From positions 1 to 64,000 of the forward strand of contig NZ_JACJTU010000032.1 in assembly GCF_014698835.1 (NCBI RefSeq): a stretch of 64,000 bases of DNA. Reading direction: 5' to 3'. Below the pieces are notes generated by a model. It saw only the letters and a list, made by a program, of their open reading frames with translations. It did not search any database and was not told where the DNA came from. Position 1 is the stretch's first letter. Each line of letters opens with the position of its first letter. Position numbers and translations under genes: made by a program. This DNA comes from Nostoc paludosum FACHB-159. GTDB taxonomy: Bacteria; Cyanobacteriota; Cyanobacteriia; Cyanobacteriales; Nostocaceae. Positions 18,737 to 27,800 of the stretch are shown piece after piece.

Positions 18737-21700
18737 TCAAAGAACCTCGCGTTTTGCCAGATATTGGTACATCTGCCAACGTGCATTTACCTCGGCTTGG
18801 GCTTGTTGTAATAAGTGCTTGGCAAGTTCGGGTTTGCTCTTAGCGAGGATTTTGAAGCGATTTTCTTGATACATGGAATGTTCTACCGATTGTGTTGGCG
18901 ATCGCATATCCAATTGCAAGGGATTTTTACCTTGTTTTTGCAACTCTGGATTATGCCGATACAACAACCAACGACCTGATTCTACCAAAGCTTTTTGATG
19001 ATTCATCCCTGTAGTCATATTAATGCCGTGGGCGATGCAATGGCTGTAAGCAATAATCAACGATGGCCCATCATAAGCTTCTGCTTCTAAAAATGCCTTG
19101 AGGGTATGTTCATCTCTAGCACCCAAGGCTACACTCGCTACGTAGACATTTCCGTAGGTCATGGCAATCATACCCAAATCTTTCTTTGGTGCAGGCTTGC
19201 CACTGGCGGCAAATTTGGCAACTGCGGCTCGTGGCGTAGCTTTGGAAGATTGACCGCCTGTATTAGAATACACTTCTGTATCCATCACTAAAATATTGAC
19301 ATTGCGACCACTCGCTAACACATGGTCGATACCACCAAAGTCAATATCATAAGCCCAACCGTCACCGCCAACAATCCAAACGCTTTTTTTCACTAAGTAA
19401 TCTGCAAGGGATTTGAGATTTTGGATTTGGGCATGGGGGAGCCACTGCGGTCTTGGGGTCTCCCCAAGTGGAGCAAGTGGCGTCATTGGGGATGGGGCAT
19501 GGGATAATAGTTCATCTAGCTTTTGTTTTAATAGTGCTACCCGTTCTCGTTGTTCCCAAATGTCAGCTTCAGTGTTTTGTTTGGCGTTGAGAATAGACTG
19601 TATCAACTCCTGAGGTATTCCCAATTCCCCATGCCCTATACTTCGGCTACGCTCAGTAAAAGTGCCCCATGCTCCACTCTCCAATTGTTGCAACAGTTCT
19701 GCCGCAAATTCAGCTTGTTTATCCACAGATAAACGAAAACCAAAACCGAATTCGGCGTTATCTTCAAATAAATTATTAGACCATGCAGGACCGCGTCCTT
19801 GGGCGTTAGTTGTCCAGGGAGTTGTGGGGAGGTTACCGCCATAAATTGAGGAACATCCTGTAGCATTGGCGATGACGGCGCGATCGCCAAACAATTGTGT
19901 TAATAATTTTAAGTAAGGTGTCTCCCCACAACCCGCACAAGCACCAGAAAATTCAAATAAAGGTTCTTGCAATTGTTGTTGGCGAATTTGGTTTAATTTC
20001 AACTGCCGTCTATCAGGATTGGGTAAACTTAAAAAGAAATCCCAATTTTTTTGTTCTTGTTCCCGCAATGGCAATTGTTGTGCCATATTAATCGCTTTAC
20101 GCAATGGGTCAGATTTATTTTTGGCAGGGCAAATTTCTACACAAATTGCACACCCAGTACAATCTTCTGGAGCTACCTGAATGGTAAACTTTTGATTGGC
20201 AAAGTCTTTATCTTTGGCATTAATTGACTTGAAGGTTTCTGGTGCATTCACTAACTCATCGTTTTGATAAGCCTTCGCACGGATAGCACTGTGGGGACAA
20301 ACCATCACACACTTACCACATTGAACGCAGACATCCGGCTCCCACACAGGTATCTCTTGGGCAACGTTACGTTTTTCCCACTTAGCAGTACCCACCGGAA
20401 AGGTGCCGTCAGCTGGTAATGTGCTGACAGGTAAATCGTCACCTTCCCAAATCATGATTTTACCTAAAACTTCCTGCACAAATTCGGGAGCGGAGTCTAG
20501 GGATTTTGGATTTTGGATTTTGGATTTTAAATTGTTGATTGTTTGTGGGACATCTACTTTATGTAAGTTGTCTAAGGTGTTGTCTACAGCTTGCAAATTC
20601 ATGCGGACAACTTCTGCACCTTTTTTACCGTAAGTCTTTTCGATCGCTTGTTTGATTTTAGCGATCGCTTCTTCTTGTGGCAACACACCCGCTAAGGCAA
20701 AGAAGCACACTTGCATGATAGTGTTAATTCTGCCACCCATACCACTTTCACGGGCGACTTGATTGGCATTAATTACATATAACTTCAGCTGTTTATCAAT
20801 AATTTGCTGCTGTACCTTTGGCGGTAAATTTTCCCAGACGCTATCTGCATCATACGGACTATTCAGCAAAAAAGTTGCCCCGTGGGTAGCAGCTTTTAAA
20901 ATATCTATGCGTTCCAGAAATCCCCAGTGATGACAACCGATAAAGTTAGCTTGGTCAATTAAATAAGTGGAGCGAATTGGCTCTTTGCCAAACCGCAAAT
21001 GAGAAACGGTCATCGAGCCAGATTTCTTAGAATCATAGACAAAGTAACCCTGGGCATAATTATCAGTTTCTTCACCAATAATCTTGATGGAGTTTTTGTT
21101 AGCGCCAACTGTACCATCTGAACCCAACCCATAGAACATTGCCCTCACAACACCATTTGATTCTGTAGAGAAATTGGGGTCAAAGTCCAGAGAAGTGTGA
21201 GTAACGTCGTCATTAATCCCAATAGTAAAATGATTTTTCGGTTGACTTTGGGCAAGGTTATCGAAAATCCCCTTCACCATCGCCGGCGTAAATTCTTTAG
21301 ATGAAAGACCATAGCGACCACCAACTACTTGAGGCAGAGGGGAAAGAGGTAATTTTTCATTCTCCCAATGCCCAATGCCCCATGCCCCATGCCCCATACC
21401 CCATGCTTCATGAATAGCAGCCACCACATCGAGATACAATGGCTCACCGGCGCTACCTGGTTCTTTGGTGCGGTCGAGAACGGCGATCGCTTGTACACTA
21501 CTAGGTAATGCTGCCACAAATCTGTGGACATCAAAGGGGCGATAAAGTCGCACTTTCACCACACCGACTTTTTCACCACGGGCGTTGAGATAGTCTACTG
21601 TTTCATGGACAGTTTCACAGCCAGAACCCATGAGAACGATGACGCGATCGGCATCCCTAGCGCCATAATATTCATAGATTTGGTAATGCCTGCCTGTGCG

Positions 21701-22456
21701 TTCTCCAAACCTGTCCATCATTCGCTGCACAATTTCGGGACAGGCGTTGTAGTAAGGGTTAGCGCCTTCACGAGACTGGAAGTAGACATCGGGATTTTGG
21801 GCAGTACCCCGCAATACTGGGCGGTCTGGGGTGAGGGCGCGGCTGCGGTGGGCGAGTATTAGATTATCATCGATGAGCGATCGCAAATCATCATCTGAGA
21901 GCAATTTGACTTTCTGCACTTCATGGGAGGTGCGGAAACCATCAAAGAAATGCATAAATGAGACCCGCGCCTCTAGGGTAGCAGCATGGGCGATGAGAGC
22001 AAAGTCTTGACTTTCTTGCACCGAAGCAGAACATAATAAGGCAAAACCAGTAGCCCTAGTTGCCATTACGTCGCTATGGTCGCCAAAAATTGATAAAGCA
22101 TGAGTAGCCAGGGAGCGTGCTGCAACGTGAATTGTCGCGCTAGTTAATTCGCCAGCAATTTTGTAGAGGTTGGGTATCATCAACAATAATCCCTGAGATG
22201 CCGTAAAGGTGGTACTCAAGGAACCCGTTTGCAATGCTCCGTGTACAGCAGCTGCGGCTCCTCCTTCGCTTTGCATCTGCACAACGCTGGGAACAGTTCC
22301 CCACAAGTTAGGGCGACCTTCCGCCGACCAAGCATCTGCCCATTCACCCATTGCTGAAGAGGGGGTGATAGGATAAATGGCGATCGCTTCATTTAATTTG
22401 TAAGCAACACGGGCAACAGCTTCATTCCCGTCGATAGTTGCAAAGGTTTTGTTCAT
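18737..22456 (-). CDS. nifJ: Pyruvate:ferredoxin (flavodoxin) oxidoreductase
   Basis: A 1239-residue single-chain enzyme that oxidises pyruvate to acetyl-CoA and CO2 and reduces ferredoxin or flavodoxin, serving fermentation and, in some cyanobacteria, electron supply to nitrogenase. In order: domain I with YPITPSSAMGEWAD, gamma-like domain with the GSDGTVGANKNSIK loop, two 4Fe-4S motifs (CVQCGKCVMVCPHS and CTGCAICVEICPAK), a CAGCGETPY thiamine-site cluster ligand and the TPP motif GGDGWAYDIDFGGIDHVL. Start is ATG. Odd feature: at least four short stretches of simple or dispersed repeat are read through in frame (listed separately), yet the frame is intact. No nif genes are near. Confidence 0.97.
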   Translation of the reverse strand: MNKTFATIDGNEAVARVAYKLNEAIAIYPITPSSAMGEWADAWSAEGRPNLWGTVPSVVQMQSEGGAAAAVHGALQTGSLSTTFTASQGLLLMIPNLYKIAGELTSATIHVAARSLATHALSIFGDHSDVMATRATGFALLCSASVQESQDFALIAHAATLEARVSFMHFFDGFRTSHEVQKVKLLSDDDLRSLIDDNLILAHRSRALTPDRPVLRGTAQNPDVYFQSREGANPYYNACPEIVQRMMDRFGERTGRHYQIYEYYGARDADRVIVLMGSGCETVHETVDYLNARGEKVGVVKVRLYRPFDVHRFVAALPSSVQAIAVLDRTKEPGSAGEPLYLDVVAAIHEAWGMGHGAWGIGHWENEKLPLSPLPQVVGGRYGLSSKEFTPAMVKGIFDNLAQSQPKNHFTIGINDDVTHTSLDFDPNFSTESNGVVRAMFYGLGSDGTVGANKNSIKIIGEETDNYAQGYFVYDSKKSGSMTVSHLRFGKEPIRSTYLIDQANFIGCHHWGFLERIDILKAATHGATFLLNSPYDADSVWENLPPKVQQQIIDKQLKLYVINANQVARESGMGGRINTIMQVCFFALAGVLPQEEAIAKIKQAIEKTYGKKGAEVVRMNLQAVDNTLDNLHKVDVPQTINNLKSKIQNPKSLDSAPEFVQEVLGKIMIWEGDDLPVSTLPADGTFPVGTAKWEKRNVAQEIPVWEPDVCVQCGKCVMVCPHSAIRAKAYQNDELVNAPETFKSINAKDKDFANQKFTIQVAPEDCTGCAICVEICPAKNKSDPLRKAINMAQQLPLREQEQKNWDFFLSLPNPDRRQLKLNQIRQQQLQEPLFEFSGACAGCGETPYLKLLTQLFGDRAVIANATGCSSIYGGNLPTTPWTTNAQGRGPAWSNNLFEDNAEFGFGFRLSVDKQAEFAAELLQQLESGAWGTFTERSRSIGHGELGIPQELIQSILNAKQNTEADIWEQRERVALLKQKLDELLSHAPSPMTPLAPLGETPRPQWLPHAQIQNLKSLADYLVKKSVWIVGGDGWAYDIDFGGIDHVLASGRNVNILVMDTEVYSNTGGQSSKATPRAAVAKFAASGKPAPKKDLGMIAMTYGNVYVASVALGARDEHTLKAFLEAEAYDGPSLIIAYSHCIAHGINMTTGMNHQKALVESGRWLLYRHNPELQKQGKNPLQLDMRSPTQSVEHSMYQENRFKILAKSKPELAKHLLQQAQAEVNARWQMYQYLAKREVL
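19429..19503. repeat. Dispersed hairpin element inside nifJ
   Basis: Read in frame as about 25 residues rich in Pro and Leu (SPMTPLAPLGETPRPQW). Its core at 19434-19477 matches an intergenic copy at 44216-44258 (gagccactgcg ... gcaagtggcg), and its ends gccact/agtggc are inverted. Confidence 0.8.
19623..19682. repeat. Repeat insertion inside nifJ
   Basis: A segment with the dispersed motif cttcggctacgctcag flanked by gccccatgc-type repeat, read in frame as GAWGTFTERSRSIGHGELG. It interrupts otherwise enzyme-like sequence. Confidence 0.6.
20501..20531. repeat. Heptamer STRR (ggatttt) inside nifJ
   Basis: Four copies of ggatttt, read on the minus strand as LKSKIQNPKS, in the linker before the ferredoxin-like domain. 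Confidence 0.85.
21333..21410. repeat. Heptamer STRR (ccatgcc) inside nifJ
   Basis: Copies of cccatgc and cccaatg are read in frame as WGMGHGAWGIGHWENEK, placed between domain II and the domain that begins with VGGRYGLSSKEF. Confidence 0.85.
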
Positions 22457-23162
22457 AATTTGATTTTTTCCTCAGCCGTTGAATTTTAGATTTGAGATGT
22501 TTTCTCTTGGTTTTGTCAATCCATCTGCGACAATCATTGTTCAAATTGATATAAATAGAAAATTATAAATAGTCAGATTTATAAAGTTAGCCCATTAAAT
22601 GCATTAACTTTAAACCTAAATATTTATGAGTAGGACTTGCCCCTTGTTTTCAGGATGATTTATTAAAAAAATCAACAGTGCCACCTGCATTTATAGGCAT
22701 CCAGTTCGCTTAAAAAATCTGAAGATTAGCACGCTGTTTGCTTATTGCCTATTGTCTGCTTATGCTAGAAAGTTAACTTTCAATAAATCTTGCAAATATT
22801 AGTATCTCATTTACAATATTGCATCTATTAATATGTATTAATTATGTACTCAATAATCAAAGTTGTGATGAGATAAGGCTTTCCAGCGGTTGATTATTTT
22901 TTGTGGGGTATGGGGTCGGGGATATTGGATATTTGAGGTTGCGATCGCGCTTGTAACAGCTTAACGTATATATAGCAGGCAATAACTTGGAAAGTCTCTG
23001 GTTATTTAAAAAAGTATTTTTCACAACTAAAGCTATTCCTGGCTAAGTGAAGTATAGACAAAATGTTTTTAAACGCAAAGGAACGCAAAGTTAAACGCAG
23101 AGGTACACAGCGAAAAGTTTGAGCGCCGGCTTCCGGCGATCAAAGCTTTTCAAGACAGAGGT
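22457..23162. other. 700-bp intergenic region, no gene
   Basis: AT-rich spacer containing the nifJ promoter (upstream of 22456). It holds a dispersed tatagcaggcaata element at 22974 (also found at 15041, after the oxidoreductase gene), a run of acgcaaagg-type repeats at 23072-23112 and a small hairpin gcgccggcttccggcg at about 23123. No supported reading frame. Confidence 0.65.
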
Positions 23163-23975
23163 TTACCGAATTTGATTAAAGTTACCACCCCCAAATGTAG
23201 TAAAACCACGGGACTTTAAAGATTGAGCGATCGCATTTTCAGCCGATTGTTTATAATCTTCCTTTTTCTTCTCTTCGAGTTCCTTATCTTCATCACTAAA
23301 TGAATCTTGACTCAAAGATTTTATCGTCTCATCAATTATCTGCTCAAAACCACCAGGCGATTGTTCGATTTCCTCTGTCAAATCCCGTAGTTTAATAACA
23401 ATTTCTTGCAGATATTCTTCCATGTTTGCCGAAGAAAAAACCTCTTGTAACTTCTTAGGTAGTTCTTCAAGTTCTTCGGCTTGTAGTGTTTCTCTTAAGT
23501 GATGTAGATGCGATCGCGTACTTTCAACTTGAGTACAATTTTCCGAAATAGATTCACTTAAAAAGTCCTGAAATTGGGTATATATATTAACAAAAGCAAT
23601 TTTGGCAGCTTCAGGATTATTTTGTAAATCTTCAATTTTATCACCCAAAAGTGAGGAAAGAATGTTTGAAACTGATGGAGTTTGCTTAGATTCTGGAGGA
23701 GATTTTTCTGAGGTTTCCGTTGAGGATAACATCAGATTAGAGACAGCGATTTTTGCTTGCGCCATCGCCTGATGAATTTCATTTTCAAGGTATGCTTTTG
23801 CTGCTGACTCTGGAATTTCAAAATTAGCGATCGCAACTTGCGTGACTTTCTTTTGCGTGCCAGTCAGGGTAGAAATGATAAACCGACCCCTAGATAATTT
23901 GTGGTTTTCAGGAATCAGAAAATAACGCTGATGCTTAGAATCAGTCCAGAATGTTAGTTGATTTTTAGTATTCAT
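23163..23975 (-). CDS. Hypothetical helical protein downstream of the giant DUF4157 toxin
   Basis: About 270 residues. I do not recognise a family. The N-terminal ~80 residues look like a small alpha/beta fold (LTFWTDSKHQRYFLIPENHKL); the rest is acidic, helical and probably coiled coil (EELEELPKKLQEVFSSANMEEYL). ATG 23975 lies one base after the stop of the previous gene (TAATATG), so translation is coupled. The frame extends ten codons further upstream but overlaps that gene. As third gene after a toxin-like cargo, it is a candidate immunity protein, chaperone or loading adaptor; this is inference from position. Confidence 0.75.
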   Translation of the reverse strand: MNTKNQLTFWTDSKHQRYFLIPENHKLSRGRFIISTLTGTQKKVTQVAIANFEIPESAAKAYLENEIHQAMAQAKIAVSNLMLSSTETSEKSPPESKQTPSVSNILSSLLGDKIEDLQNNPEAAKIAFVNIYTQFQDFLSESISENCTQVESTRSHLHHLRETLQAEELEELPKKLQEVFSSANMEEYLQEIVIKLRDLTEEIEQSPGGFEQIIDETIKSLSQDSFSDEDKELEEKKKEDYKQSAENAIAQSLKSRGFTTFGGGNFNQIR

Positions 23976-23976
23976 A

Positions 23977-24771
23977 TTAATTACGTGAACGACGAGCGAT
24001 CGCACTTTCAGTATCGCGTACTAAAGCAGGCATTTTAAATGTTTTCAGATGTTGAAGTATTGCTAAAGTTGCTTCTCCCTTCCCATCTCCCAAAGCATTT
24101 GCAATTTCCCTCAATATTCGTTCTTTGTGGGAATAGTTAGCAATCAATTGATTAGCGTAATTAACAGCTATATCCTCATCAATACGTATTAATGGAATCA
24201 GTAAGCAAGCAACTTGAAATGCTAGATCAAATCCTAAAGAAGTATGTTCTTGTAAAATTGTCAGACTGGCTTCGATTGCTGCAATAATTTTGTTTTTTAC
24301 AGCTTGTGCTATTTCTTTATCCCTAACAATAGCTAAAGCTAAACTTCGACCAAAATAATATTGATGATATATACCAAGCAGTGCCTTAATCGCGTCTATT
24401 TGCCATTGCTGAATTTTTTGAGTTTCATCAGCGTAATAACTTGTATTCACAGCATCAGCTAGCATTTCAAATGCCGAGTCAGTTTGTGATATCCGCTCAT
24501 AAACTACAGGTGCTGCTTTCCAAGGAACATTTTGAGAATTATTAGCCCAATCTATAAGTTTTTTAAATCCAGCAGGATGCCCCCAGGAAGTGAGCATCAC
24601 AGTTGCTAATAATTGATGATAAGGTTCGCCAGAACTGAGCAAATTTATTAGTCCGGGAATGCGGTCTTCATAACCTCCATCCAGACCATCATCGATGATA
24701 TCTTGGAGTTGTCCTTGATTGCCTTCACGGTCGGTGAAAAGTAATTTTTCGGGATTATTTAACGATTGCAT
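23977..24771 (-). CDS. Hypothetical HEAT-like helical protein downstream of the giant DUF4157 toxin
   Basis: A 264-residue protein of regular helix pairs without signal peptide or membrane segment; the pattern (LPGLINLL, ATVMLTSWGHPAGFKKLIDWA, AIKALLGIYHQYYFG, LREIANALGDGKGEATLAILQHL) suggests HEAT-like alpha-solenoid repeats. Preceded by a strong ribosome-binding site AAGGAGGGAG and 104 bp after the giant cargo gene, with the next gene coupled one base later. Likely partner of the cargo (immunity, chaperone or adaptor); function not known. Confidence 0.75.
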   Translation of the reverse strand: MQSLNNPEKLLFTDREGNQGQLQDIIDDGLDGGYEDRIPGLINLLSSGEPYHQLLATVMLTSWGHPAGFKKLIDWANNSQNVPWKAAPVVYERISQTDSAFEMLADAVNTSYYADETQKIQQWQIDAIKALLGIYHQYYFGRSLALAIVRDKEIAQAVKNKIIAAIEASLTILQEHTSLGFDLAFQVACLLIPLIRIDEDIAVNYANQLIANYSHKERILREIANALGDGKGEATLAILQHLKTFKMPALVRDTESAIARRSRN

Positions 24772-24875
24772 TCAAACTCCCTCCTTAGTTTTACCTTGCT
24801 GTTGAATAGTCCGCTTTACTTCTCAACCTCAACCCAGTAACTTGAATAATTTTGCATCATTTATGTGAGTAATAT

Positions 24876-27800
24876 TTAACCAATTTTAGGTTTTTTGTGG
24901 TCATTTGTATCATCATCTTCATTTTTACGTTTATTTGATTTATTTGATTGCTGTTGGTCTACGTCCATATCTTGACTATTGCTTTGATTACCATCATTGC
25001 TGATAGCATCGCTGTCTGATGTATTACTAGTTTTATTGAAAGAAAAGTCAACCTCTGGGCGTGCTTCTTGTAGAGATTGATAATACTCGCCTTTTGCTCC
25101 ATGTAGAGGTGCATCATGTATCAACTGTGTGAATACACCCATAAGTTCATCATAACTTTCAACACGATATCCCTGTTTTTCATTAATATTTAAATATCTC
25201 AATAATTCTGGATCTTTAATAGTCATGTCAGTTTTCTCGAAATTTTCTTTACCCATGTCAAGCAACTTACGCAAGCGATCGCTAATTCTTCCTATTCTCT
25301 GATTATCTACTCCTGGCCCTGGTGGTAAATTATGTGGGTGGTCGGCTTCTTCTCGATATTGACGCCATAAACCCTTACCCAAATCGTTTTCGGTTGCGCT
25401 CTCAGGCAAGAATTTTCGTGCTTTCAGGTGATTCAATACTTCATCCACTGGTTGTCCTTCATACATCCGGGACAATTCAACTTTAGTGTGTTCGTTAGAT
25501 TTGATGTGCCTGAAATCATTTCCTGTGACGTTCTTTTTAGGACTTGCACTATATTGTTCATAATCAGTACCCTGTGTCAATTCATGAACATCTTTCTTAG
25601 TTTGTGTGGAAAAAGGATCGCGATTTTTGTCGTATTCTAACTTTTTGATGATTCTATTACCTGAATTATCTGTCGTTATTTCAACATCAAATTTAGGTTC
25701 TGTTCTTTTGGCTGTAACTCGTTGTGAATCGTAGCGATAATATTGGGCTTCAATGGAATGCTGCGGAACATCAAAGCCAGAATTAGGATTTAAGGAACTG
25801 GTTGAGTTTTGATTAATAGCTCGAATTGCATTTTCTTTGTCTAATTCTTTAATAAGCTCAAATGCTTGCTTGTTTTTTTGTTGTGGATCGGGTATTTTCT
25901 CAATTTCTTGTAAACGTTGTTTGAGATTGGGGTTTTGGTCAAGTAAGTCTTTGTATTTCGTACCTATTTGTTCACAAGTTGAACAACGAATAATGCGCCC
26001 ATCTTTGAGAACCTTGATATTGTGTCCATCAGGCGTTTGCTGTTTAGCCACAACTTGTGGTTCGATTTCTGGCTCATTCGGGTGAGTGCTGCGTTCATGA
26101 GATGTATTCGTTTCGGGCGGTTTCACCTCAGTATCGGATTGCTTAACATTAGACATATCTGCATTAGGACGGTTGGCTGTGGGAGTATCAACTCCTTGAT
26201 TAGAGTCAGTCTTAGTACTTCCTCCCGAAGTACCCGATTGCTCTCCAGCCTTAGTGGAATAAGGCCCTTTCAGATACTCTGCCGGAATAGTACCTTTAAT
26301 TAGGTATTCACCATCACGTGTTGTGTTGTAGTATGCCAGCAACCTACGGCTAAGTTTGCTAGATTGTCCTTTACTGATACCCAGAGAAGCGACATAATCA
26401 GGAATACCTTGGGGGCCCTTAGCAATGGCAGCATCGACATCTATATCTTTTTTAACAGTTGTAGCGATTTGAGAAATTTCATCCGTAATCATCTTGGAAA
26501 TCTGCTCAGGGGTTAATACCTCAACATTCTTGAGATTGCCTGATTCGATATCTGCTCGTAATTTTGGTAAATCGAGTTCGATTTCTGAACCGCCGTATGT
26601 CTTGGCAACACCACCGCTTTCTGTCAGGAAGGAAGTGTAGGGACTATCTCCCTTAGCAGGATCGCTACCATAAACGTGTTCTAGAGGACTTGCTTTGCCG
26701 TTGGGATTCGCCGGAACTAGGGAACCATCTTCAACAACACGAGATTTTGTTTTACCTTTGTAATTGAATTGACTAGCAAAATCGTCATCCTGGCGAATAA
26801 TGCGAACAATTTCTTGATTTTTGTCTGTAGTTGCGGGATTTTGTTCTTGTTCGCCTGGGGATTTTGTTGCAGACGATTCTGTTGTTGTATCTTTAGGAAC
26901 TCCTCCTTGAACTTCTGGTTCATCTCCCTGTACGCCGCGTCCAGTGGATGTTTCGGCTTCAGGCGATTTTACCCCAGACTGAGGATTTGTGACCTCAGCG
27001 TCAGGCGATCGCACCCCAGTATCAGGGCGCGGAACATTCGGCGCATCAGTGACTATTGGTGTATCAACTTTACCACCAAAGCCACTCTTAATTCCATTTC
27101 CTAGCGAAGTACCAAACCGCTCTCCAGCTTGGAAAGTTCTGGTTTGCATACCTTGAACGCTACGACCAAATTTACCGAGTCTACCCAGATTTGCTGTGGA
27201 AATTTGGACACCCGCAGCGATACCAGCACCAATGAGAACTCCTTCTAAAGTGATGGGTTCTCCTGTTGCTAAGTTGCCAAATATACCACCAGCAATATCA
27301 AAGGCAATATCAATACCAAACCTCAAGAAGGATTGAGTCAGCCCTGTCCCCAGCCTACCTGCTTGAGCCAACATGTTACCGAATACACCACCAGCACCAC
27401 CCAAGGCACCACCGATCGCCCCAGCCAAGGCTGCTTTACCCACGCCATCCAGCAGGTTCTTGCCGTCGATCGCGTTGTTGCCAATCTGAATCACGGCACC
27501 AGCCACAGCCCCAACGATCGCCCCACCAACAACTGCACCGATTCCCCCTGCTAAGGCTGCACCTGCTCCCAATGCCCCAGCTAACGCGCCTACTGCCCCA
27601 ATCACAGCTGGCGCAACGATAATGGCGACAACAATTACAGCAATGACTAAGAAAATTTTCAGGACTGTTTTCCAGCGCGGTTGTTCTTGGTCTGCTGCTT
27701 CTTGAGCGTATTTTTGGATATCCGAATCGAGATTTGGCTGTTTGTCTCCTTGGATTGAACCGCGTAACCCTTCTTCCAAGTCATTGACACTCTTTTGGAA

